Source: Diphasiastrum complanatum
Taxonomy: Eukaryota; Streptophyta; Lycopodiopsida; Lycopodiales; Lycopodiaceae
NCBI GenBank assembly: GCA_029204225.1
Contig: CM055101.1
Coordinates: 32,371,683-32,435,682 of the forward strand
Reading direction: 5' to 3'
Length of the DNA: 64,000 bases
Positions 54,740 through 64,000 of this stretch are shown here, one piece after another (the stretch's first letter is position 1; each line of letters begins with the position of its first letter). A program made the translations under genes and the position numbers. The notes beneath the pieces are model-generated. The model ran no database searches. It was not told the DNA's origin and was given only the letters and a program-made list of their open reading frames with translations.

Positions 54740-56005
54740 AAAGCCAATTTCTCATTCAAGGGCAAAAAGAAGACCAATGGAAAGAAGAAGCATCCAAATG
54801 AGGCCAAAGAAGAGGATGATGCATCAAGCTCAAAGGACAAGTCAAAGCAAAAATGCTTCTTTTGTGGAAGGAAGGGACATTATGCATCTGAATGCTACAA
54901 GAGGCTAAGAGCACAAGTGGAGGAGGACAAACAAGGAAACCTTGCAAAGGAGGAGGAGGAGGATGAAGTAGATGTATTATTGATGGCATCTACATCCTCA
55001 CCAACAAGCAATGGCAATTCAAGAGACAATTGGTGGATCGACAGTGGGGCTAGCTCCCACATGTCTTGTGAAAAGGACTTTTTCTCAACCTTACACTCTT
55101 TCAATGATGCTAAAAAGTTTGTCTTTACTGCAAATGATGAAGAGTGTAGGATAGATGGTGTTGGCACCATCTCTTTGTATCTAGAATCCTCAAAATGCAT
55201 GGATCTAGAAAATGTCCTTTATGTACCGTCAATCACCAAGAATATGCTTAGTTTTGGTCTACTCTTAGAAAGTGGTTTGGATGTCCACTTTAAGCATGGT
55301 GTTTGCTTCATCTTGAAGAATGATGTTTGCATTGCAAAGGGATTTAAACATGGAAGATTGTTTAAGTTGGAAGCTAGTGTTGCTTTTGAAAGAATGAGCT
55401 CGGCAAAGGAGGAGATCACTCAAGAGGAGATCTTGGCAAAGTGTGATCTTGCTTGCATTGAGGAGGAGCATCAAAAGGAGGAAGATCTTGAGGATCAGCC
55501 TCAAAGCATGAGAGTTCCAAGGGAGTCCTCAATGACAATGTCCGAGTCATCAAATTGCATGCAAATTGTCCATTCAAGTGTGCATCTTGCAAGGGTGGTG
55601 AGCATTGGAGAGTCTACTATCTTTGAATACTTTTTGGAAAGTATTAGTAGACATGAGGTGACTTGTTTCTTACCTTTAAGATTCATGGTGTTTATTACTT
55701 TGTATGACAAGACAATGAAATGGGATGCTTTGAAATCTACATTTGTTGTTGATAAAGCAATTTCATTGGATAACTATTTTTGTAATAGTTTGAATAGTGT
55801 CATAAAAGATGAAACATCATTTGTATTGGAAATCTTTGGGTCCACATGCTTTGAGCATGATCATTCCAATGTAAGGACCAAAGATTATCCTATTTCAATG
55901 ATAGGAATAATGGTAGTGTTTTGCTCTTCAAGTAGAGATTGTAGAATTTTCTTGTTTTCAGCCAAAGAATTTGTCAATGGTGGAAATGTGATCTTTCAAG
56001 AGTGA
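54740..56005 (+). CDS. Zinc knuckle, protease and unidentified C-terminal region of element C
   Basis: In frame with Gag after one TAG; 421 codons to TGA at 56003. Lys-rich linker, then CCHC knuckle at about 54853-54897 (C-F-F-C-GRKG-H-YASE-C). Next comes the protease with WWIDSGASSHMSCEKDFF and NVLYVPSITKNMLSFGLLLE, then the pre-integrase approach (GFKHGRLFKLE). From about 55410 the text has Glu-rich patches (EEEHQKEEDLEDQ) and then about 150 residues resembling nothing I know (for example FGSTCFEHDHSNVRTKDYPI). The W-H-R-x-G-H zinc site, the integrase D-D-E and the RT YVDD are absent. It is probably translated only by readthrough or from an internal ATG such as 54917. Confidence 0.82.
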   Translation, partial: KANFSFKGKKKTNGKKKHPNEAKEEDDASSSKDKSKQKCFFCGRKGHYASECYKRLRAQVEEDKQGNLAKEEEEDEVDVLLMASTSSPTSNGNSRDNWWIDSGASSHMSCEKDFFSTLHSFNDAKKFVFTANDEECRIDGVGTISLYLESSKCMDLENVLYVPSITKNMLSFGLLLESGLDVHFKHGVCFILKNDVCIAKGFKHGRLFKLEASVAFERMSSAKEEITQEEILAKCDLACIEEEHQKEEDLEDQPQSMRVPRESSMTMSESSNCMQIVHSSVHLARVVSIGESTIFEYFLESISRHEVTCFLPLRFMVFITLYDKTMKWDALKSTFVVDKAISLDNYFCNSLNSVIKDETSFVLEIFGSTCFEHDHSNVRTKDYPISMIGIMVVFCSSSRDCRIFLFSAKEFVNGGNVIFQE

Positions 56006-56485
56006 AAGATTTGTAAACTTGAAGAAGCACCTTTGGATCAACACATTATTCAATTCATTGATGTTTTGGAGTCAAGTCAAGTGGAGGAGCAAGCTCAAGA
56101 CCCGAGGACTCCAAGAAGAACCTTGAGTATCAAGATGGAGCCATCTAGGCTCAATCATATGGATCAAGCAAGACAAGTTGTCTTTGGCAACATTATTTAT
56201 GCACTTAATATTTTAATTGATGTATCTTCAAGTGCACAAAATGCCTTGGAATCCATGGCTTGGCATGATGTTTAGTTTTGAAGGGTGCTACATGTATATA
56301 GACACATTTATGGAACATCTTGTAAGGGATCCTCTAAGAGGTGGTGAAAGATCCTTCATGGACATCATTCTCTATTGGAGTCTCAAAAGTTCCTTGCTTG
56401 TAGCTGGATTTTTTAGACACTTCTAAAAGCTTTCATTCATCTATCAAGAGAGTTGTAAATAGATCAAGCTAAATTTGAGGAGGAG
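56006..56485 (+). other. 3' internal region of element C
   Basis: Contains short frames (56033-56275, 56217-56426) with fragments that recall the copia integrase-RT linker (VEEQAQDPRTPRRTLS) but no catalytic domain. Ends in a polypurine tract before the 3' LTR. Confidence 0.5.
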
Positions 56486-57186
56486 TGTGAAGAATTGCCA
56501 AAAATTGGCAAATCTAGCTTGATCAAAAACCATGTAGAATAGTGTAAATTGTGTACACAAGTGGGTCCCACAAATGTGAGGCCATGATGCCACATGGGAA
56601 ACCCATTCTAATGTAGGTTAGGTCAAGTCAAGAGAGTTGGTCATGTCTATTTGGTGGTCATCCCTACTTTATAGGACCTACACCTAAGTTTAAGGTGAAA
56701 ATTTGACCAACTAGCTACCTACCAAGCATAACTCTAGGAAATAGACTAGGGTTTCATTTTAGGTCAAGGAGAGTGAGTTAACTTCCTTATTACATGCTGG
56801 AAATCCACCTAACTTCAAGAAGGAAGTCGAATTTGGTATGTATTCCCTCTCTCCATAGTGAGAAGATAGAAAATTTTTGGAGCTCATTGGCAATCTCAAG
56901 CTAGTTCACTATGTACATTGAGTTTTTGTGATCCAAATGAAACCAAATCAATTTCTACTTGTTTATCAGGTTTAAGTCCATACTAAAGCCTGTAGTACAC
57001 ACGTTTGGGCTCGGATTTCAATGTTTATCAATGCTTTTGATTGTCAATGCTTGTTGTTTGTCAAATTGCCAATCTAGATCAACTTTTTTGTGTCTAGTTT
57101 TTTGATAGATTGTTAAGCAAGCATCCAATCACTCTTGTGGATCTTTTGTAGATCCATTTATGGTCCTAAAGTACAGTACTTTCACA
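56486..57186 (+). repeat. 3' LTR of element C
   Basis: 701 bp, TGTGAAGAATT to TTTCACA, nearly identical to 52613-53313. Confidence 0.96.
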
Positions 57187-57191
57187 TGAAC

Positions 57192-57990
57192 AACAATCCA
57201 TCACTTTATATTCGCCTTAGTCAAATGGTCTTGCTGAGAAAAAAAACAAAACCTTAGTTGAATCGGCAAAGTGCATGTTATCACATGAGACACTTCCAAA
57301 GTCCTTTTGGGCTGAAGCTGTTTCAACAACAACCTGTATTCAGAATATATGTTCTACTAAGGGTCTCTAAGACAAAACACCATTCAAAGTTTGGACAGGT
57401 ACCAAACCTTCTTTATCAAACTTACGAGTTTTTGGATGTACTGCTTTTGCACAGATACCTCGTGATCTCAAGAAGAAGCTCGACTTCCAGAGTATCAAGT
57501 GTGTTTTCATCAGCTACACTACTTTAGATCAAGCCTACAAGTTGTTCGATCCCATCGAGTTGAAGATATTCACTAGCCGGGATGTCATCTTCATCGAAGA
57601 TCAGTTGCAAGACCTCAAAGGAAAGGGCAGTTCCCATGTAGCCGACCTGCCAGATTCTCTTGACGCTTTGAAGTAACCAGTTTCGCAGGCAACTATTCCC
57701 ATTGAAGGTCCAAGCTCTTCTACTTCCGACGAACAACGAATAAACGGTGGATCAGAAGATGATAATGTTGCAGTTCAATAACTACAGTATGATAGAAATG
57801 ATCAACTTCCTATATTGCTCAGAAGATCTTCAAGGACTAGCAAACCACCTAATCGGTATATTGACGAGTCTGCAGCCTACCTTGTTCAGGAACCGATGTC
57901 TATCCAAGAGGCACTCAGTCAGCCTGACTCAGATCTCTGGAAAGAAGTTATGGATAAAGAGTATTAATCTCTTATTAAGAACCATACGTG
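57192..57990 (+). pseudogene. Integrase C-terminal half and linker of element B
   Basis: Continues the integrase interrupted by C: ITLYSPQSNGLAEKKNKTLV (with the catalytic Glu in AEKKN), SFWAEAVSTTTCIQN, DKTPFKVWTGTKPSLSNLRV, FGCTAFAQIPRDLKKKLDFQ, then SRDVIFIEDQL and the linker to RT (RRSSRTSKPPNRYIDESAAY, DLWKEVMDKEY). Several stops are present (GL-stop-DK, LK-stop-PV). Confidence 0.88.
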
Positions 57991-58930
57991 GACAATTGTC
58001 GAATTACCTGCTAGTAGAAACATAGTTGATTGTAAATGGATTTTCAAAGTCAAGCATCAACAGAAGCAAGGCACGACTAGTAGCCAGAGGTTTTTCCCAG
58101 GTATACAATGTTGATTACATTGAGACCTTCAGTCCAGTAGTCGAGCATTCTTCTATTCAACTTTTGCTATCATTTGTCGCTGCAGCAAATTTGGGAATAC
58201 ATCAAATGGATGTACAGACAGCATATCTCAATGGAGTTATTGAAGAAGACATTTACATGTTGCAACCCGAAGGTTATATTATCGAGGGTAAGCACAATCA
58301 TGTTTGTAAACTCCATAAAGCACTTTATGACTTGAAGCAATCTGCCGAGCATGGTTTCAAAGGATCAATACTTTCCTCATTGATCACGGCTATACAACTA
58401 GCAAACTCAAACGTTTATTTCAAAGCAGTGCAGTAGTCTTTTATCATTATCACGTTATACATGGATGATACATTGCTTTTCAGCAACAGTACCAATCTGA
58501 TAAAAGAGGAGAAGACAATGCTATCTTCTGAATTCGACATGATCGATCTAGGCGAAGCTCATTTCTGCCTTGGTATACAAATCCATAGAGACAGAAAACA
58601 AAAGTTGATCTACATTACACAATAGAGATACATCTACAACATTTTAGTCAGATATAATCTGATCTTGCAATTTAGCTCTCTCACCAATGGAACCAAGACT
58701 CAAATTGTCAAAGGACCAGTGTCCCTAAACAATTCATGAGAAGCAGCTGATGCGTGAGTATCCTTACCATTCTATTATAGGATCTCTTATGTACGCTATG
58801 ATTTGTACCAGGCCAGACATAGCTTTTGCAATCAGCTCTCTCAGTCAGTTTATGAATAACCCTGGTATAACACATTGAAAGGCTCTTATCATGAGATAAC
58901 TTTGAGCTACTATGGACTTTTGCATTTGTT
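57991..58930 (+). pseudogene. Reverse transcriptase of element B
   Basis: HTWTIVELPASRNIVDCKWI near 57985-58045, then in another frame ARLVARGFSQVYNVDYIETF, QMDVQTAYLNGVIEEDIYML and KLHKALYDLKQSAEHGF. After a frameshift and stop at 58434 comes LYMDDTLLFS (catalytic, YVDD in most copia) and MIDLGEAHFCLGIQIHRDRK. The thumb region that follows has several stops. Confidence 0.9.
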
Positions 58931-59449
58931 ATGGAGCAGTCGACAGCGACAAACTTCAATTTCCTCAGTGGTTACATAGATGCGAGTTGGGCAGGAGATG
59001 TAGACACTCGTAAATCTACTTCCGGATTTACAATCTTCCTCAACAATGGTCCAATTTCCTGGAACAGTCACAAGCAATTTTTGATAGCTCTATCTTCCAC
59101 TGAATCAGAGTATATTGCAGCCTCTCAAGCTACAAAGGAAACGATTTGGTTGAGAAACTTACTCTCAGATATCGGTCTGAATCAACATGCTCCAACGACA
59201 TTATTTTGTGATAATCAAAGTGCCATCGCTTTATCAGCCAACCCTAGATTTCATTCCAGGAGTAAGCACATTGAATTGAAATATCATTTCGTCAAAAGAA
59301 AAGTTCTCAACAAAGAGGTCAGATTGCAGTACTGTAGAACGCAAGATATGACAATAGGTGTTTTTAGAAAAGCATTAAGTTTGGAGTCGCACAGAAGATT
59401 ATGTGTAGAGCTAAGTTTGAAGGTCAAGGCAATCAAGGATTCAGATTAA
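58931..59449 (+). pseudogene. RNase H of element B
   Basis: A 172-codon open frame: GYIDASWAGDVDTRKSTSGF, SSTESEYIAASQATKETIWL, LFCDNQSAIALSANPRFHSR, HIELKYHFVKRKVLNKEVRL, then TAA and ggggga. The Asp, Glu and Asp catalytic positions (YIDASW, STESEY, FCDNQSA) are all present. The upstream polymerase is broken, so it cannot be made as part of Pol. Confidence 0.9.
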
Positions 59450-59456
59450 GGGGGAG

Positions 59457-60461
<1,005 letters not shown>

Positions 60462-60466
60462 AGTCT

Positions 60467-61856
60467 TGTACTAGATTCTGAGCTGACATTTGCTGAATAC
60501 TGTTGTAGTTAAGATGGCCAAGTCTGAAACGTCACAACATATCAGTTGATTTAGAAGTGGTTGTGTGAGGAACTTGACTGTTAGAAGAATAACAATGGCT
60601 GAGTTTGTAAAGATAGCCGCTTCTTCTTCCGTAGGCTAGAACTTTCGGGATTTGTCAAGGATTGTGCAACCTTTTGTATCGAATTCGACCCTCCAACCTG
60701 AATCGGTGATTCTGTTAACTGAGAGCAGATTCTTGGTCAAATTTGGGATGTGGAGAATGATGGACGACAACTTGACTTCACCCTTTTTGAATTCAACCCT
60801 GTCTGTTCCTTCACCTTTGATTGAATGCGATGAGTTGTCTCCAAGTTGTACAACTCGAGAGTGGGTGAACGACTTGTAGTCTTTGAACCAGTCTCAATGG
60901 TGAGTCATGTGTTGAGTTGCTCCGGAGTCTAGATACCAGGAATCAATATCCCGTTGTTCTCTGACTTTGGTCATGAAAGTTGCTTCATCTTCTTCTTCTT
61001 GTTGCTGATTTGAGTGACTGGCTGTAGCACTATGTGCATGTTGTTGGAACTGCTTCTTCTTTTCATTGTTGTACTTCAAAGTTCGGCAGTCCTTGATTTT
61101 GTGACCAGTCCTCTTATAGTATCTGCAGAATAGTTTCTGCACAGGTTGGAATGATGAAGAGCTTGAATTCGATCCTGAACCCATGTTGCTCTTTTTGTTA
61201 GTAGAGCCTGACTTTGTAGATCTCTTGGATCTAAACTTCTGATTTTTTGAATACAAAGCTTGAGGATCCAATCTTGAGCCTGAGGAAGATGCTGATCTTT
61301 TGATCTCCTCTTGTAGGAGCAGCGAGATTACTCTTGATAGAGTGAGGTACTCCTGGGTAGAAATTGCCATTATCCGATTTTTGTAGGCTTCAAGTAGACT
61401 CAATAATAGAGTCATGAGTTCATCAAAATCTTCTATGACTGAGCTAGTTGCAGTCATCTACTCTATGAGATTTTTGAAAGTGTTGAAGTGACTCGAAACA
61501 CTATCTGCTTCAAACATTCTGAGGTTGAAGAATTTCTTCCTCAGATGGAGCTTGGGTGTAACGTCTCTAATGTCGTGGAGAGTTGCTAGGATGTCCCATG
61601 CATCCTTAGCTGTCTAAGCAGCACGTATGTGGCTATGAGTGTCCTTTATGTTGAGGGTAATTATGGAAAATGCTTTGTCATCTCTCAGTCTCCACTTGGT
61701 GATGATGGCTGCATCACCATCTAGTTTGAGTTCTGTGCCATCAACGATGTCCCACAGTTCTTTGGCTAGAAGTATAACCTTCATCTTGAATTTTCAGAGA
61801 TGGTAGTTATCTCCATCGACTTTGTCAATGAGAGATGAACTGAATGATGGATCCAT
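60467..61856 (-). pseudogene. Gag, protease and pre-integrase of element A
   Basis: Minus strand from ATG at 61856: MDPSFSSSLIDKVDGDNYHL, a TGA where relatives have Trp, KFKMKVILLAKELWDIVDGT, KWRLRDDKAF, a TAG where element D has Gln, AWDILATLHDIRDVTPKLHL. The frame at 61457-60894 continues the Gag to the zinc knuckle (C-R-Y-Y-KRTG-H-KIKD-C, second Cys changed to Tyr) and protease (WYLDSGATQHMTHH). It then runs on to NLLSVNRITDSGWRVEFDTK and GHLNYNSIQQMSAQNLVQ, where element B cuts in. Element A is the oldest member of the nest. Confidence 0.9.
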
Positions 61857-61987
61857 TCTGGTTGAACGAGATCGTTGATAGAAACAATGACTGTCGGAAT
61901 ACTGTTGGTTGCGCATTTGCTAGAAAGACGTCTTGATAGAAACAAGACTGATAATCCGCAATAAAATTGCAGATTACTGAAATGCTT

Positions 61988-61999
61988 GCTCTGATACCA
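61988..61999 (-). other. Primer-binding site of element A
   Basis: Minus strand: CGACA|tggtatcagagc, directly after the LTR end. Confidence 0.88.
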
Positions 62000-62876
62000 T
62001 GTCGTAAAATAGTGGTCATGAGCGTAGCAGAGGCTTGGTTGCTCAGAGCGTAGGCGTGTAGGAACAGAAACACAACATTTAGCATCAGAAATATTCAAGT
62101 TGAAGAATTCATACAGTTTGCACAAATAAACGACGCAGTAGTGAGACAAAAATTGCACTCTGATAAAAAATATCAACAGTGAGTACAATGGCTTGAAGTA
62201 ATAACTTCAGCTTGCTGAGCGTGATAACGCTAGCTACAGATAACTTTGATTAAAAGATAATTTCAAAAATTAACACTTACATAACTTGTTTCAGCTAATA
62301 TAGAGATTTTACAAGTGTCAAAAAAATATCTTACAAGCCTTTAAGGCTATTTATGCCAGTCTTTGCATATGTACAAAAGCTGGTAACCGTCAACCGCCTT
62401 TGGGATATTTGTTTGTCCAACTGTTTTAGGGTTACTCATCCATTGGCAAAGTCGGTCGGCAAAAATGCGAAAAAGACGAAAGTGCCTTAAAATGATTTCT
62501 AAGGTATTCTGGCCACTTGGCCAGTGTGTCGTATTTTTTACTATGGAGCGAAAAAGACGAAGGTGCCTTAAAAATGATTTCTAAGGTATTCTGGCCACTT
62601 GGCCAGTGTGTCACTTTTTTTGCTATGGAGCGAAAAAGGAGAAAAAGACGATTGTGCCTTAAAAATAATTTCTAAGGTATTCTGGCCACTTGGCGAGTGT
62701 GTCGCATTTTCGTTATGGAGTGAAAAAGGCGAAGGTGCCTAAAAATGATTTCTAAGTCATAGAAAATCTCAAAGGGAAAAAATGTAAAGGCCTAAAAATA
62801 TGTTGTCGGCCTTCGGTTTTTCAGGATGCTCATTACTTGAACGATTTGTTTAAGGCTGAGCATAAGAAATCTAACA
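62000..62876 (-). repeat. 5' LTR of element A, with four internal repeats
   Basis: 877 bp, TGTTAGATTT...TTTTACGACA on the minus strand, same family as the D LTR (25938-26627). Between about 62468 and 62757 four units of about 80-90 bp repeat (gcgaaaaagacgaaggtgcc, ttaaaaatgatttctaaggt, attctggccacttggccagt, gtgtcg-attttt). The array accounts for most of the length difference from D. Confidence 0.88.
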
Positions 62877-63103
62877 CATAGATCCAATTTTTTTTTTTTC
62901 CTTCAATCCTATGACGCCGATGGTCCTTAGCAGATATTGATGATCCTTTGACTCCTCTTTTTTGTAAGGTGTCAAGTCAATAGGGATGTCCAAATGAAGA
63001 TGATACAAGTCGTCATTATAAAAAGTACAAAACCAGTGGCAAGCTTGAAATTACTCAGAATATAAATACTACGAAATATTTGAATGCAAATATATTCTTA
63101 CCT
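62877..63103. other. Gene-free flank
   Basis: Nothing recognised; starts right after the outer end of the A LTR. Confidence 0.4.
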
Positions 63104-63446
63104 AATGCAAGATAATCCATTTCTGATGAAAGCTTCTGTAATGGTGATCCCTTCCGTATTCAAATATGGATATGGAGCTAATATTTTATTTTCCACCACA
63201 AGATGGCGCTCATATTTTGATTTCAAGAGGGAATACACATTCAAAATCATATTTATAAAATTTTCGCTAAACAAAATGCAAGATAGCCAATTTTGAATGA
63301 GAGCTTATGTAATGGTGATTCTCTCCTTATGCAAATATGGCGATGGCACTCATATTTTGATTTCCACATCAAGATGGCGCTCATATTTTGATTTTAAGTG
63401 AGAATATATATTTAAAATCATATTTGTTAAACTATGGTTAAACAAT
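63104..63446. repeat. Two-copy tandem repeat, period about 172 bp
   Basis: Copies start atgcaagata at 63104 and 63276 and share agatggcgctcatattttga, tgtaatggtgat and aaaatcatattt. Within each copy, the phrase catattttgattt recurs, so the unit is itself partly duplicated. Confidence 0.85.
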
Positions 63447-64000
63447 GACCATAACAACAGTTGGTTTGTGTAGCCATAACTATAGACGAGTTGGTTAAAA
63501 CATTGGGAGTGGTGTAGGCTTTGGGAGTGGTGTGGGAAAACAAATAAACAGTATTGTTTTATTTATTTAGACTTTTTTTTCTCATCCAGTGAGGCATTCC
63601 TTATAGGGTCTTTTTCTAATTTGAAACTCCTCTAATGAATGTTTCTATCTTAATGAGTTGTGGAGGTTTTGCATTTCCTGCTCTGATTCAATTGTGAAAT
63701 TTCCTAATGGTGACAAATCAGTATTAAATGAGGACAACTTTTCATAATGAATTTTATGTGTCATATACTACTGTGAAGTTTTTGCTTGGCAGAATAGCCT
63801 TCAACCTTGCAATGTAAACTACTCCAGCTACAAACTAAAGTTTTAGCCCCTCGAATTATGTTGAAGTGGTTGAAGAATTGATTTTGGACATTGACTGTAG
63901 TCATTGTATTTAAGATGTAAATGCAGAGATCCAAGATGTCCATGAGCATCATGGAGATCCTATAGAAATGTTGCAAGGATTTCTAGTGTGTGCGGTGGCT
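63447..64000. other. Gene-free AT-rich sequence
   Basis: No coding or repeat signature recognised. A 71-codon minus frame at 63761-63976 has no motif. Confidence 0.4.

Larger units (their letters stand above)
52613..57186 (+). mobile_element. Copia-type element C: non-autonomous, Gag-protease only
   Basis: 4,574 bp with two 701-bp LTRs, a perfect TGAAC duplication, PBS tggtatcagagcc and a polypurine tract (aatttgaggaggag). Between the LTRs there is one reading frame for Gag and protease. Integrase, RT and RNase H are missing. By eye the LTRs differ at about eight positions (about 1.1%), so C is the youngest insertion here. It must have been mobilised in trans. A decayed relative, C2, lies at 3.4-6.75 kb. 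Confidence 0.93.

Overview
This window looks like repeat-rich nuclear DNA of a land plant with a large genome. The evidence is long AT-rich intergenic stretches, many degraded Ty1/copia and Ty3/gypsy LTR retrotransposons nested in one another, GT-AG introns, long GA/CT microsatellites and two recognisable plant genes. I see no bacterial operons, plastid or mitochondrial blocks, CRISPR arrays or confident tRNA/rRNA genes. The exact plant group cannot be fixed from the sequence; a fern or gymnosperm would fit, but that is inference.

Genes. (1) A minus-strand gene at 17217-20309 encodes a 953-residue RING-HC protein of the RF298/RF4/MIP1 type, in two coding exons that join in frame, with at least one spliced 5' leader exon and a roughly 0.9-kb minisatellite in the putative leader intron. 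(2) A plus-strand gene at 44225-47189 encodes ARPC5, the 16-kDa subunit of the Arp2/3 actin-nucleating complex. It has four short coding exons that splice cleanly to a 143-residue protein, and its 2.2-kb first intron carries an old LTR.

Layout. 1-8.3 kb: sequence without genes, a small gag-bearing copia relative (C2) with an interrupted 5' LTR, a GA microsatellite and an LTR fragment. 8.3-17.2 kb: an LTR fragment, a GC-rich fold-back island, gypsy integrase plus LTR, a copia-type 5' LTR with leader, and a chimeric gypsy/copia reverse-transcriptase patch. 17.2-22.6 kb: the RING gene and three tandem-repeat arrays around its 5' end. 23.3-26.6 kb: a collapsed copia element (E) abutting the 5' end of another (D). 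27-41.5 kb: scattered copia and gypsy fragments, including two tandem gypsy gag regions and an opposing gypsy RT/RH/IN remnant. 43.5-47.9 kb: ARPC5. 47.9-62.9 kb: a three-level nest. Copia C (52613-57186, TSD TGAAC) sits inside the integrase of copia B (49055-60461, TSD GGTCT/AGTCT), which sits inside the pre-integrase region of an older minus-strand copia, A. 62.9-64 kb: a two-copy tandem repeat and unassigned AT-rich DNA.

The most unusual item is element C. It is a young copia-type element that keeps Gag and protease but has lost integrase, RT and RNase H. Its single reading frame is split by one TAG codon, and most of its 3' half has no recognisable domain. A relative (C2) lies in the same window. 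Element B is notable for a 462-bp tandem duplication that doubles its LTR end and primer-binding site.
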